Assembly (NCBI GenBank): GCA_019241535.1
Contig: JAFAWX010000250.1
Location: 1-48,444 of the forward strand
Origin: Acidobacteriota bacterium
GTDB taxonomy: Bacteria; Acidobacteriota; Terriglobia; Terriglobales; Acidobacteriaceae
DNA length: 48,444 nucleotides
Direction of reading: 5' to 3'
Made by a program: the position numbers and the translations under genes. Positions 1 to 8,906 of this stretch are shown piece by piece (the first letter of the stretch is position 1; each line of letters opens with the position of its first letter). The notes beneath the pieces were generated by a model. The model worked only from the letters and a program-made list of their open reading frames with translations. It searched no databases and was not told where the DNA came from.

Positions 1-240
1 CGTAAGGTCGGCGGTTCGATCATGCTGGCTGTGCCGCCGGCTCTGCTCGACCTGTTGCAGTTGCGGCCGGGGGCAAAAGTCGGCATTGCCGTCCAAAGCG
101 GTCGGCTGGTTGTGGAACCTCAGCATCGGCCGCGCTATAGCTTGGACGAGTTGCTGGCTCAATGCAATCCAAAAGTACGGCGCAGCAAAAAAGAGAGCGA
201 GTGGCTTGCGGGCAGACCCGTGGGCGGCGAACTAATCTGA
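1..240 (+). CDS. MazE/AbrB-type antitoxin (5' end outside window)
   Basis: This is the DNA-binding antitoxin partner of the toxin gene that follows. The reading frame is already open at base 1 and reads RKVGGSIMLAVPPALLDLL, which is the SpoVT/AbrB swapped-hairpin signature (GGS, then hydrophobic residues, then P, then LL, then LRPGAKV). The true start therefore lies upstream of the window and the ATG at 22 is internal. The C-terminal part (about residues 45-79) is charged and would be the segment that wraps the toxin. In this family the antitoxin dimer represses its own operon and neutralises the toxin until it is degraded by protease. The stop codon overlaps the next start by one base, which indicates translational coupling. 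Family assignment is firm; the exact subfamily (MazE, PemI or ChpR type) is not resolved. Confidence 0.82.
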   Translation, partial: RKVGGSIMLAVPPALLDLLQLRPGAKVGIAVQSGRLVVEPQHRPRYSLDELLAQCNPKVRRSKKESEWLAGRPVGGELI

Positions 241-572
241 TGAAGCGGGGAGAAATCTGGCTCGTCGTGCTTGATCCCACGCAGGGGCACGAACAGAAAG
301 GGCGCCGTCCTGTTCTGATCGTGTCTCCGGAAGCATTTAATCGAGTAACCAAAGTGCCGATCGTCCTACCGATCACCAGTGGCGGGAAGTTGGCGCGCAT
401 GGCAGGATTCGCGGTGTTATTGATGGGCGCGGGCACAAAAACCGCGGGCATTGTTCGCTGCGACCAGCCTCGAGCTCTCGATCTCGGCGCACGCGGAGGG
501 AAGAAGCTAGAAAACGTTCCCGATGCGATCATGGATGAGGTCCTGGCGAGGTTGGCGCCAATTTTCGAGTAG
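240..572 (+). CDS. MazF/PemK-type endoribonuclease toxin
   Basis: This is a 110-residue protein of the PemK/MazF family, ribosome-independent mRNA interferases that cut single-stranded RNA at short sequence motifs. It begins MKRGEIWLVVLDPTQGHEQK and continues with GRRPVLIVSP, the conserved first beta strands and the catalytic Arg loop; LPITSGG follows near residue 45. Its length is typical of the family. The frame is open further upstream (162), but the ATG at 240 is chosen because the homology starts there and it overlaps the antitoxin TGA, the classic coupling in mazEF operons. A complete toxin with its antitoxin at the edge of a debris-rich region fits a mobile or stabilising module. Confidence 0.9.
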   Translation: MKRGEIWLVVLDPTQGHEQKGRRPVLIVSPEAFNRVTKVPIVLPITSGGKLARMAGFAVLLMGAGTKTAGIVRCDQPRALDLGARGGKKLENVPDAIMDEVLARLAPIFE

Positions 573-1813
573 GGTTCGCAGTTGGCGTTTACTCAATGTT
601 CCGGCACAAGACAACGGGATGATCGGCTCCTTACGAGCAACTCGAAAACCAAATTCCTCGTAATGACAAGCGGCCAATGAGCCACCGGATTCGGCCGACT
701 CCTGCCTGCTGCTGCACACGGCGTGGAACTCTGACGACGCAATGCATTTAGTGAAGCTTATGCACCGGCTGTGCGCGAGGGAATTGGTCACAATAGTGAT
801 AACTTTCAGATTGATTTTGACCGGTTTTCCAGCGTTGTTGTAGGAGGTGGCGCAGTGTTACCCAGCGCTCCGCGACGCGAGTAAACAACTACAAACGAGA
901 GGAGATCCCCTGGACACCAGTGACAGCCAGGGGACTCCGGCGAAACGTAAGCCGCTGGCCTCTGGCTCAGCATATGCGGGTTCGAATCCCTGGAAAGCAG
1001 CCAAATATTTTCAACGACTTCCCTCGTTTGCTCCTCCGACTCTTCGCTAGCTTCGTGCGTCCCTGGTGCGAATTGGTGCTGACTTGTTTCGCCGTCCAGC
1101 CGGTCAACCCACGCGATATCTGCACCGAATACGTGCGCCGCGCTACGCGCAAAATATCTCTGTGTTGCATCGGGGCGTGCAGTTGAATCAGCCAGGGGCA
1201 TCGCTTGTCCGGAATACCAGTCTGAGCGCCAGCACTCCTGGGCGGCGGCAAATGGCTCATGCATAGCCTCTCTTCGGCGAATCCAGATCTCGAAGGAGGC
1301 GCACAAGCGCCGGCACAACCCGGCGCGATTCCGATCGGTAAGAATCTTAATGGTCCTGCTGAGTTGTTCGGGCACAGGCGGCGGCATCTCCACCAAACTA
1401 GCAAACGTAGTGGATCGACACCACTGCCTTCGGGCTTCACCTACCCACAATTCAACGGTCCTCCCCCACTGCGATGATCGGGTTGCATGGACAACAGCAT
1501 AGGTCCTCGCAAACACCCCCTCATAATGTAAGACACGCATTCCGTCCGATCTACGCGACTACGAACCCATGTCCAGGAAGAGGCATTGCAGTGCGAACTG
1601 TGCGCCGAATTCATCCAGGCAAAGGCGAAGCGCCACCTGTGTGCTTCACACCATCTACTGAATTGAGACGTCAAGTGCCTTAGAGATGACTACAGCTGCT
1701 AGCAAAAACTGAACCTATTTTTTTTCCAACGATATCGGTAAAAGTGCAGCTGCACTCGGTCGCCCGTGACTGGGTTGCGTTAGTAGTAAATTCCAATCAT
1801 TTGCTTCCGAACA
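573..1813. other. Gene-poor stretch of 1.24 kb, no supported gene
   Basis: No frame here shows a protein family I recognise. The longest open frame (806-1540, minus, 244 codons) has arginine-, serine- and tryptophan-rich composition, lacks a convincing ribosome site and runs through the tRNA-like fragment at 976-1003, so I do not call it. A minus-strand frame near 630-670 contains the words EFGFRVAR, which resemble the end of formylglycine-generating-enzyme-type proteins, but nothing else supports that. The stretch looks like decayed DNA between the toxin-antitoxin pair and glnS. Confidence 0.5.
976..1003 (+). other. tRNA-like 3' fragment (T-arm plus CCA)
   Basis: A canonical T-loop (TTCGAAT at 981-987) is flanked by GGG and CCC, so three stem pairs form, followed by about ten bases and a CCA at 1001-1003. 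The outer two T-stem pairs do not form, and no matching 5' acceptor strand or anticodon arm is seen in the 90 bases upstream. It is therefore not an intact tRNA. It may be the 3' end of a tRNA gene left by integration at a tRNA attachment site, or chance. Confidence 0.3.
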
Positions 1814-3541
1814 CTACTCCTTCCCGGCCTGCTTTTTCTCTGTCTTTGCCCAAGTATCTTTCAGTGCAACCGTACGGTTAAAGATCGGCGCTCCCGGCTT
1901 AGAATCGAGATCGGCGCAGAAGTATCCCAAGCGCTCGAACTGATAGCGGCTGCCCGATATGGCGTTCGCCAGCGCGGGTTCCAGCTTCGCGTGCGCAACC
2001 ACCTCGAGCGATTTCGGATTGAGATAGTCGAGCGCGTCTTCGCGTTCCTTTAGATCGCCGAGATTCTCTTTCGTGAAGAGATTCTCGTAAATGCGCACCT
2101 CGCCATCCACCGCCTGCCTTGCCGAGACCCAATGGATCGTGGACTTCACCTTGCGTCCGTCAGGGGCGTTGCCGCCGCGCGTCGCAGGATCGTAGGTACA
2201 ATGCACTTCGATGACTTCGCCCTGGTCATTTTTCACGACACCCTTAGCGGTGATGAAATATCCGTAGCGCAAGCGCACTTCCCGCCCGGGCGAGAGGCGG
2301 AAATATTTCGGCGGAGGCACTTCGCGGAAGTCGTCCTGTTCGATGTAGAGTTCGCGTGAGAACGGGACACTGCGCCAGCCCGCGCTCTCATCTTCCGGAT
2401 TGTTCTGCGCCTTCATCTCTTCCACTTCGGTTTCCGGATAATTATCGATGACGATTTTCAGCGGATGCAGGACAGCCATCACACGTGGGGCACGCTTATT
2501 GAGATCTTTGCGGACGAAATGCTCGAGCATTGGCAACTCGACGATGCCATTGGTGCGCGATACCCCAGCCGCGGTCACGAAGTTGCGGACGGATTCCGGC
2601 GTGTAGCCGCGGCGGCGCAGGCCGGAAAGCGTCGGCATGCGCGGGTCGTCCCATCCACGCACAGTGCCTTGTTCCACCAACTGCCGCAGCTTGCGTTTCG
2701 ACATCAGCGTATAGGTCAGGTTGAGCCGGTCGAATTCAATCTGCTGCGAGGGGAAGATTCCGAGTTGCTCGATGAACCAGTTGTACAGCGGTTGGTGGTC
2801 AGCGAATTCGAGCGAGCACATCGAGTGTGTGACTTTTTCAACCGAGTCGGACTGGCCGTGAGCATAATCGTACATGGGATAAATGCACCACTTGTTACCG
2901 GTGCGGTGATGCTCGGCGTGTAGGATGCGGTACATGACTGGATCACGCATATTGAGATTGGGAGAGGCCATGTCGATCCTGGCGCGCAAGACGCACGAGC
3001 CGTCAGGAAATTCGCCTGCGCGCATGCGCTCAAATAGGTTTAGATTTTCTTCGACCGAGCGATTGCGATAGGGGCTGTCTTTTCCAGGCTCGGTCAACGT
3101 GCCCCGATATTTGCGAATCTCTTCGGCAGAGAGATCGTCGACGTAAGCCTTGCCATTTTTGATCAGCTTGATCGCCCATTCGTAGAGCTGGTCGAAATAG
3201 TCGGACGTATAGTAGAGGCCGTCCCAGTGGAAGCCGAGCCACTTGACGTCTTCCATAATGGCGTCGACGTACTCGATGTCTTCCTTCTCAGGGTTGGTAT
3301 CGTCGAAGCGTAGATTGGTTTTGCCCCCGAACTCTTCGGCCAGTCCGAAGTCGATGCAGATGGCCTTGGCGTGACCGATGTGCAGGTATCCGTTGGGTTC
3401 GGGAGGAAAGCGCGTCCGCACGCGACCCTGGTACTTGTTAGTCTTGAGATCTTCGACAATCTTTTCACGAAGAAAATTCGACGGCCGTGATTCGGGTGCG
3501 ATGTTTTCGCTTGTTCTTGCCTCAGTAAATGACGAATTCAT
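1814..3541 (-). CDS. glnS: Glutaminyl-tRNA synthetase
   Basis: This cytoplasmic class I aminoacyl-tRNA synthetase charges tRNA-Gln with glutamine. The 575-residue length matches bacterial GlnRS. The HIGH signature is seen as [15 protein letters not shown] (HIGH at residues 54-57), the substrate pocket as [11 protein letters not shown] and the second signature as LMSKRKL, the GlnRS form of KMSKS, near residue 280. The C-terminal half is the beta-barrel anticodon-binding region, ending with RTVALKDTW. The ATG at 3541 is followed by about 20 poorly conserved residues, as in many bacterial homologues. It is transcribed alone, divergent from the integrase remnant that starts 25 bases away. Presence of GlnRS does not exclude an additional GatCAB route elsewhere. 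Confidence 0.97.
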   Translation of the reverse strand: MNSSFTEARTSENIAPESRPSNFLREKIVEDLKTNKYQGRVRTRFPPEPNGYLHIGHAKAICIDFGLAEEFGGKTNLRFDDTNPEKEDIEYVDAIMEDVKWLGFHWDGLYYTSDYFDQLYEWAIKLIKNGKAYVDDLSAEEIRKYRGTLTEPGKDSPYRNRSVEENLNLFERMRAGEFPDGSCVLRARIDMASPNLNMRDPVMYRILHAEHHRTGNKWCIYPMYDYAHGQSDSVEKVTHSMCSLEFADHQPLYNWFIEQLGIFPSQQIEFDRLNLTYTLMSKRKLRQLVEQGTVRGWDDPRMPTLSGLRRRGYTPESVRNFVTAAGVSRTNGIVELPMLEHFVRKDLNKRAPRVMAVLHPLKIVIDNYPETEVEEMKAQNNPEDESAGWRSVPFSRELYIEQDDFREVPPPKYFRLSPGREVRLRYGYFITAKGVVKNDQGEVIEVHCTYDPATRGGNAPDGRKVKSTIHWVSARQAVDGEVRIYENLFTKENLGDLKEREDALDYLNPKSLEVVAHAKLEPALANAISGSRYQFERLGYFCADLDSKPGAPIFNRTVALKDTWAKTEKKQAGKE

Positions 3542-3565
3542 GATTATTGATATTAACGCAGGAGA

Positions 3566-4072
3566 GTGATGGCTCGGACGCTGTCGTCAAAACACTACAA
3601 GCCAGCCAAAGCCGGATGTGCTAAGTTACTGCAGCGTTCGCTTCCAACCGACTTCCAACTACCCAATCGTGCATGGTCGCCAACTTTTGCTCGGGAGCGC
3701 TTCCGGCACGAGTCTCTGGATGTGACCTTGGCTTATCTGAAAGCCAAGGACGCAGACCCGCAAGACGCACAGGTACCTGCGAACAGCGTAGAGCTAGTCG
3801 ACGGACGGTCGGAGAGCAAGACGTACGCAAATTACCGGTTGTTTGGGTGTTTTGCGTGCGGGTCGGTTTTCGAGAGTTTCGAGTCCATACGATCACACGA
3901 AAACCATACTAAGCAACTGCACAGCGTTCTTCTCCAGTACAGCAGCACGGATCAGGAGCATCGGGGTCACTACAAGAAGGTGCCGAACCACGTCGAGGCT
4001 TTTGGTCCCGACGGCAAAAGTCTGGGGATTGTATTCGAAAGCGCCGCGCCATTCGAAACGCCCGCTGGATGA
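3566..4072 (+). pseudogene. Tyrosine recombinase C-terminal remnant fused in frame to a C2H2-finger-like segment
   Basis: The 168-codon frame holds two recognisable pieces. At 3692-3796 (residues 43-77) the sequence ERFRHESLDVTLAYLK resembles the end of XerC-like integrases, where LGHxSLxxTxxYL carries the last catalytic His and the nucleophile Tyr; here H48 and Y57 are kept but the usual LG is FR. The catalytic Arg boxes upstream are absent, so it cannot act as a recombinase. At 3848-3922 (residues 95-119) the spacing C-x2-C-x3-F-x5-I-x2-H-x2-H fits a C2H2 zinc finger. Whether the second piece belongs to the integrase, a separate gene or chance is open. The frame starts 25 bases from the divergent glnS start. 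Confidence 0.5.
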
Positions 4073-4171
4073 AGAAGCGCAGCATCTGCACAGGGCGCTG
4101 ATGCCGATGCTGGCCCCTGTTCGCGCTCCCCCATTGATTTCACGTCCGACCCGACAGCCGCATCCTTACTC

Positions 4172-4616
4172 GTGAATAGAATAGGGATAGAATCGAGTAT
4201 TCTACGAAATGCCTGCTCCCCCGCAATTTCGACCCCATCCCAATCTCTCGGACGACGTAAACTCTCGTATTGGGAATCCGAGATTGAGAGTGGCGTCAGG
4301 GTCGAACATCTGGTTCCGGGTTCCTGGCTGCAGGTGACGACCCGGAACACTTGCTATCGCATCCACGTTTTATTTGGTGCTGTGGCTCTGATTACCGGCC
4401 ATCCGCGATTTTGTCCGCGTCCGGTTTTGATCACCATTCAGGGATCGACGTGGAGTGGTTCGATGCTCAAGCGGCGCTTCATCGGTCGGGGCATGCACCT
4501 GGAATTTCGGCCCGGACTACCGCACGCCCATCGTCACTTCTCCTATCGAGGAAGTCCAGGAATTACCGCAGCACAGGGGGTCCGAGATCGCAATCTTGCC
4601 TAGTCCGGTCGTTTGA
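4172..4616 (+). pseudogene. Conserved hypothetical protein, frameshifted near its C-terminus
   Basis: The frame from 4172 contains [19 protein letters not shown], then [16 protein letters not shown], a pattern I associate with small acidobacterial hypothetical proteins. After FRP the frame degenerates. The neighbouring frame then reads [17 protein letters not shown] and ends with TGA at 4614-4616. One extra G in the run at 4511-4515 explains the break, so the intact protein would be about 148 residues with a different tail from the one the uninterrupted frame gives (stop at about 4603). The start is uncertain: the first 40 residues are not recognisable and cover an imperfect hairpin at 4228-4306. 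No function is known. It could be a real frameshift or a sequencing indel. Confidence 0.6.
4228..4306 (+). repeat. Imperfect long inverted repeat
   Basis: TTCGACCC at 4228-4235 is the exact reverse complement of GGGTCGAA at 4299-4306. Inside it a second, imperfect pair (an AATCTCTCGGA-like stretch near 4241-4252 and TCCGAGATTGAGA near 4277-4289) is also complementary. Together they could fold into an interrupted hairpin of about 79 bases. It lies in the unrecognised 5' part of the frameshifted hypothetical gene, so it may be a leader structure or a remnant of a mobile repeat. Confidence 0.4.
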
Positions 4617-5194
4617 CTTGCTCCTGCCCCAATCTTGGCATGTCCACGCTGGGTAACACTTATGTTCGGGGTCTTGATTATCTTGTTCAACGACCCCTTT
4701 GAGGTGCGCGGCCGGCAATTTTGTCGCTTGACCCAAGTTCCCCACCTTCAAAAATCGCACGCGAATTCGGCTGATGTCGCGTCGGTTAAACAAAGGGAAA
4801 ACCTGAACTGACGGTCCATCTTTTGTAGGCCCGTGATGTAAAAGGCGTAAAAGGCGACCTGCACGCCTATTTTCAGCAGGCATGCCAATCCCAGAAGTTT
4901 ATGGGCGCCGTGTCCTCATGGAAGCTTGCGATTGGGCAGATGCGAATTCGCCAACTAAAATTGCGTCAAGATGCGTTATGAGCGATCTTTTCGGAATGCG
5001 AGATTTTGTATCTCGCCAATTCTGGCGGTTTCGGCAACATGGGACTTTTTCAACCCACGCGATATTTCACTAATTGACCAATGGTTGTGGTTTCCGAGTA
5101 GACGACCGTACCGGAGTCGATGGCGATATAGATCGCGATGACGGCCGTCGCGCTTTCACCACCCGTGCCGTTTAGGCTCTTTCGTCAGTTGGGA
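4617..5194. other. No supported gene
   Basis: Short overlapping frames on both strands (for example 4563-4883 minus and 4882-5073 plus) have no recognisable motif and no convincing ribosome site. I see no RNA gene or repeat here. Confidence 0.5.
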
Positions 5195-5797
5195 TTAGCG
5201 TCGGCGAGGGAGTCTCTTTCCCGAGGCCTCCGATCCAGGTGGTTCACGGAACGGTTCCACAGAAATGCGCTCGTAACACACTTCCAGCACGGTCAGGTAT
5301 TCTGTACCGCCCGGCGCTTGGAGAATTACGCTGTCGCCCGCTGCCGACTTCATCAACGCGCGCCCCAGAGGTGATACCCAACTGATGTGGTGGCGGTTGA
5401 GATCGACCTCGTCGGTGCCCACGATGCTCACCACGCGCTCCGCTCCCGCGGCATTGACATAGCGCACGGTCGCTCCGAAGAATGCCCTCATCTCCGGCTG
5501 CCCCGGTCTGGGAGCCTCCAGGTCCACCACTTCTGCGGCTTCGATTCGCTTCGTAAGAAAGCGAATCCGCCCATCGATCTGGCGCAACCGCCGCTTGCCG
5601 TACTGATAATCGGCGTTTTCGCTGCGATCGCCGTTGCCCGCAGCCCACGCCACCACCTCGGCCACGGCCGGGCGTTCCCGGGTGAGCAGAAAACGATGCT
5701 CATCTTTGAGGCGCTGCAGCCCGCTCGGAGTTATGTAGTTCTTGCCTGGCGTCGCGGGCTCCTCCCCTTGTGGTTTTCTTGTAAACCCTTTCCGCAT
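5195..5797 (-). CDS. greB: Transcript cleavage factor GreB/GreA family
   Basis: The 200-residue protein rescues backtracked RNA polymerase by stimulating cleavage of the nascent RNA through the secondary channel. The N-terminal coiled coil is seen as YITPSGLQRLKDEHRFLL, then RPAVAEVVAWAA and GDRSENADYQYGKRRLRQID, whose tip Asp and Glu are the acidic residues that hold the catalytic metal. RFLTKRIEAAEVVD and the C-terminal FKBP-like fold (GATVRYVN, ISWVSPLGRALM) follow. The YQYGKRRLR form and the N-terminal basic extension favour GreB over GreA. The frame is open to 5857, but the ATG at 5797 is chosen because GGGAGG lies eight bases upstream and the homology fits. It carries an extra basic tail of about 20 residues. 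It is monocistronic. Confidence 0.92.
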   Translation of the reverse strand: MRKGFTRKPQGEEPATPGKNYITPSGLQRLKDEHRFLLTRERPAVAEVVAWAAGNGDRSENADYQYGKRRLRQIDGRIRFLTKRIEAAEVVDLEAPRPGQPEMRAFFGATVRYVNAAGAERVVSIVGTDEVDLNRHHISWVSPLGRALMKSAAGDSVILQAPGGTEYLTVLEVCYERISVEPFREPPGSEASGKRLPRRR

Positions 5798-5993
5798 CTC
5801 GTAGCCCTCCCAGGGCGAATCCAGTGGGTGCGCGGATAAACGCCGATGGTAGGTCATCCGCGTTCATGGGAGTTCACCTGCGGCCCTAACTATTTTTTCA
5901 CGTCTTCCAGTTCCTTAACGATCGTATCCATCATCTCGGACAACTGCCGGCGAAGGCATCTTGGGAGATCAGTACTAAGTAAGTAGGCTTGTG

Positions 5994-6504
5994 TTAAGCA
6001 ATCACAAAAACTCCGAGAGACTGAGCAAAATCGGAAGCTAGAGTCAAGTCGGCGTTACCAGGCGATTGCAGAAGCATCCGCTTTCCGTTCCAGAGTAGAT
6101 AAGCGATATAGATTCTGCAACAATCACAAATCGTTCTGGGGAACTCGATTCTCCCGGGCAGCGCCTGGCGAACACCGTCCCGGCCCTTACCGAACAGGCG
6201 GGTTTCTACCGCAGTGCTGTTGATGTCGATAAGGTTCAAGGAATGACAAGAATCACCCTCGGCCCATGCCCCGGCATGCGCCACCAAATCGATCTTCGTG
6301 AACCCCGGATTCGGACATTCGCGATCGGTCTTCACCAGGAATATGCTGCTTGAGCAACGCCCCCGACTTTATGCCGCCATTGATCCTCTTGCACAGCACG
6401 TGCTTGCGAATCCTCAAGTCGATCGTCGATCGCCCGTGAGCTGATCCGAAGCAGCTGCGTTCAACTTTCGTTCTGGAAAATGCGGCCGAAACCAAGACAG
6501 GCAT
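5994..6504 (-). pseudogene. Decayed DDE transposase (integrase-core type)
   Basis: Two overlapping minus-strand frames together read like the middle of an integrase-core transposase of the kind with a motif GFxxxDLVAH. The upstream frame (to about 6340) gives RSTIDLRIRK and SGALLKQHIP. The downstream frame (from about 6335) gives PNPGFTKIDLVAHAGAWAEG, then SLNLIDINSTAVETR and GKGRDGVRQAL. The Asp in KIDLVAH and the one in LIDINST would be the first acidic residues of the catalytic core. The expected DSDNGSEF block is missing and the frame ends in unrelated sequence. A frame break near 6340 and the lost C-terminus make it non-functional. I did not identify terminal inverted repeats. Confidence 0.65.
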
Positions 6505-6631
6505 TGCGGCAACAGCGCCGTCAGGCGCAATCGGTTACATTTTTGTTGCGCGAAACGTGTTCTGTCTAAACCATGCGGGGTGCCTATATCATGTAGTTTC
6601 GACTTGCGCTAGCGATCATACCGACAGCACG

Positions 6632-7588
6632 TCACTTCGCTTGCTCGATGGTTGGAAGAATGGCTGAATCAATCCAGCCTTCGTCCTCACCACCCGGAAT
6701 GTCTTTAAAAAGCCACCACTGCTCGATATGTTCTGCCGTTTCGCCCGGCCTCAGGATCCGAAGTGGCCCGAGGGTTTCAAGCTCAAGCGAGTCCGCGTCT
6801 GTATAGATTTCGAAGTTACAACCGAAGTCAGGGTACTTTTCATATCGGCCCACGTTAGTCTTTTTAACGAATAAATGGCCTTTCCGGAAGTAGGCTCCCC
6901 ACCCAAAAGGATTAAAGATTCCGCCCATCTGCTGCTTGAATGTCCCGGAGCAAAGACTCGTCTGTTGCAGCTGAATATACTTCGTGCCGATCTTCCATCG
7001 CGGATCCGCCAAATCCGTGTAGCTCCAAAGAGCCAGTACTCCCTCAGGCAATAATCTGTTGGTCGACATCGGCGCCTTTGGGGGGAGGGGCAGAATGGCC
7101 CTGCCTCCGCCGGCCATTACCGACAGGGCCCATGCAGCCATTTCGGTGGATTCGATTCCAACATTGCGGATGCGATGTGTGACGGTAACCCGAGCTCCTG
7201 TTTCCGCCAGTCTGATCTCAATCTCTTTCTGCAGATGTGTGCCGGGAGGCGTCGATTCTGGAGGGGCAGTAAATAAAAAGGAGTCCATATGATTTCGAAC
7301 TGAGACGCGGAAATTGTCGGGATAGTAGGTCCGCGAAACTTCGGGCGATACCCAAAGCCTGTGGCCCCCATAGACTCTAAAAGTCTGATCACCGCTTTTG
7401 CCGGAATGCCCGGGGATTTCGTGAAATTCATTTTCTGTCCCCAGAAAGCCGAAAAAGAGAATTCTCGGGCCGACCTCGGTCAGAACGACAAGTTCGACGG
7501 TGTCATTCGAGATTCTGAAAGCCTTCTTCCACTTGTTGTGTTCTACTTCTTCAGCGTTTACTGTGCCCACTCCGGCACGCTCCAGCAT
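6632..7588 (-). CDS. DUF4380-like / galactose-mutarotase-fold hypothetical protein
   Basis: This 318-residue protein has no signal peptide. It shows the pattern of DUF4380-type proteins: VELVVLTEVGPRILFFGF near the N-terminus, then FRVYGGHRLWVSPE, later VTHRIRNVGIESTEMAAWALSVM, and FKQQMGGIFN, a beta-sandwich arrangement related to aldose epimerases. A sugar- or oligosaccharide-related role is plausible, but the catalytic residues of true mutarotases are not evident. The frame is open to a GTG at 7678, but the ATG at 7588 is chosen because it has AAAGGGGAAG upstream and the homology begins shortly after it. It is transcribed alone and convergent with nothing obvious. Function unknown. Confidence 0.75.
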   Translation of the reverse strand: MLERAGVGTVNAEEVEHNKWKKAFRISNDTVELVVLTEVGPRILFFGFLGTENEFHEIPGHSGKSGDQTFRVYGGHRLWVSPEVSRTYYPDNFRVSVRNHMDSFLFTAPPESTPPGTHLQKEIEIRLAETGARVTVTHRIRNVGIESTEMAAWALSVMAGGGRAILPLPPKAPMSTNRLLPEGVLALWSYTDLADPRWKIGTKYIQLQQTSLCSGTFKQQMGGIFNPFGWGAYFRKGHLFVKKTNVGRYEKYPDFGCNFEIYTDADSLELETLGPLRILRPGETAEHIEQWWLFKDIPGGEDEGWIDSAILPTIEQAK

Positions 7589-7983
7589 GTTCTTTGCGCT
7601 TCCCCTTTGCCCGGTCGATTTCTTGAGTTGAACCTCTTCAGGCGCTTGCACAAAAACTGCGGTGCCCGTGTATTCCACCGTTTTGTCAGAATTGATTGTG
7701 GTTGTGCTTCCCCAGCCATGGCCGACGTTTCACCCAAAACCTTCCATTGCACCTGAGTTCTATGCGTCCCCGGCTTTTCATTGGCGTACTCAATTTGCGG
7801 TCCAGAAAAAGTGAAGAATCGAACCAGCGCGCACGAACAGTGGCATACCATGCAAAGGGGCATTTTAATCGATCTCACGGCCACTGGCTTGTGACGCTCC
7901 AGTTCAAAAATCGTGTCAAGCGGGGGAATCAGGCAGGTACAGAGTCCTCTGTACGTCAATCCGTGACCAGCGGGCGTTGCATA
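7589..7983. other. No supported gene
   Basis: The stretch between the divergent DUF4380-like gene and the receiver-domain fragment contains open frames on both strands without recognisable motifs. A minus-strand frame here has a CHCSC cluster but no family resemblance. Confidence 0.4.
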
Positions 7984-8289
7984 GTGTATCCCTCATTGGT
8001 GACCCGCGCGGTTAGCGCGAAGGACGGAGTTGAGGCGGTCGAATGTGCCTACAAGATCAAGCCGGACATATTCCTTGCAGAAGTCTCCATGCCTAAGATG
8101 AACGGCATCGAAGCGGCTAAGCAAATCAAGAAATCATTTCCCGATACTCGGATAATTTGTTTTTCCGGTCATGCGGCCACTTCCGAACTGATCGACGATG
8201 CCAAGGCGGAAGGATACGAATTTAATTATCTTGCGAAGCCGATTAAGCCCGAAGTGCTGCTGCGAACGATTCGAGACGAAAAATACTAA
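7984..8289 (+). pseudogene. N-terminally truncated response-regulator receiver domain, phospho-acceptor Asp replaced by Glu
   Basis: Residues from AVSAKDGVEAVECAY onward match the second half of a CheY-like receiver: KPDIFLAEVSMPKMNGIEAA (beta3 and the following loop), IICFSGHA (beta4 with the conserved Ser) and YLAKPIKPEVLL (beta5 with the conserved Lys). The first beta strand and the acidic Asp pair that bind magnesium are missing in all three frames upstream. In the usual D-V-x-M-P-x-M-N-G motif the phosphorylated Asp is Glu (AEVSMP). The frame is open back to 7696 without homology; GTG at 7984 is the nearest plausible start. Such a protein could not be phosphorylated normally. It is either a relic or, less likely, a constitutive mimic. 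Confidence 0.65.
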
Positions 8290-8513
8290 GCTGTTTACAA
8301 TCACATATCCGCCAACGCGGTTTTTACTTCGGTATACTTCAATAACTAGAGTCGAATAGCCCGGCGATGGCGACGCAACCCAAGAAAGATCTGTCAAGTA
8401 GCGCCTTCATTGCAGGTCCGGATCATATCTCTGTCAATTATTAGGTAAAGGTTGATGAACATCTTTGGTGGTGAGCTACAGCGACCGCAAATGTGATACG
8501 TGGGAGGGAACCG

Positions 8514-8906
8514 ATGAAAATCAAATTGACAAGCGTGTACGTCGACGACCAGGACAAAGCCTTGCGCTTCTATACCGAAGTGCTGGGCTTCGCGAAAAAA
8601 AGCGATTTCAGCCAGGGCCCGTTTCGGTGGCTTACCGTGGCCTCCCCGGAGGACCCGGACGGCACGGAGCTGCAACTGGCCCTCAACAACAACCCGGCAG
8701 CCAAGGCCTACCAGCAGGATATGTTCCAACAAGGGCAACCGGCGGCAATGTTTTTTACCGCCGATGTACAGGCCGATTATGAGCGCATGAAAGCACGCGG
8801 CGCCGAGTTCACCATGCCGCCAAAGGATGTGACCGGCTCCAAGATCGCGCGCTTGAACGACACCTGCGGCAATCTCATTCAGGTCACGCAGCTCATGCGC
8901 TGGTAG
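8514..8906 (+). CDS. VOC-family protein (glyoxalase/bleomycin-resistance fold)
   Basis: This 130-residue cytoplasmic protein has one vicinal-oxygen-chelate domain, beginning MKIKLTSVYVDDQDKALRFY and continuing VLGFAKKSDF, RWLTVASPEDPDG and ELQLALN, then the second module with AAMFFTADVQADYERMKARG, GAEFTMPPKDV and DTCGNLIQVTQ. Family members use a metal at the dimer interface for isomerase, dioxygenase or drug-binding roles; the substrate cannot be read from sequence. The ATG at 8514 has GGGAGGGAA five to six bases upstream and is preferred over the one at 8493. It stands alone between non-coding stretches. Confidence 0.9.
   Translation: MKIKLTSVYVDDQDKALRFYTEVLGFAKKSDFSQGPFRWLTVASPEDPDGTELQLALNNNPAAKAYQQDMFQQGQPAAMFFTADVQADYERMKARGAEFTMPPKDVTGSKIARLNDTCGNLIQVTQLMRW

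Noticed and set aside
507-791. Minus-strand frame with EFGFRVAR, resembling the end of formylglycine-generating-enzyme-like proteins
   Set aside because: Only a few residues match, and it overlaps the end of the well-supported toxin gene.
806-1540. Long minus-strand open frame of 244 codons
   Set aside because: Arg/Ser/Trp-rich composition, no motif, no ribosome site, and it runs through the tRNA-like fragment.
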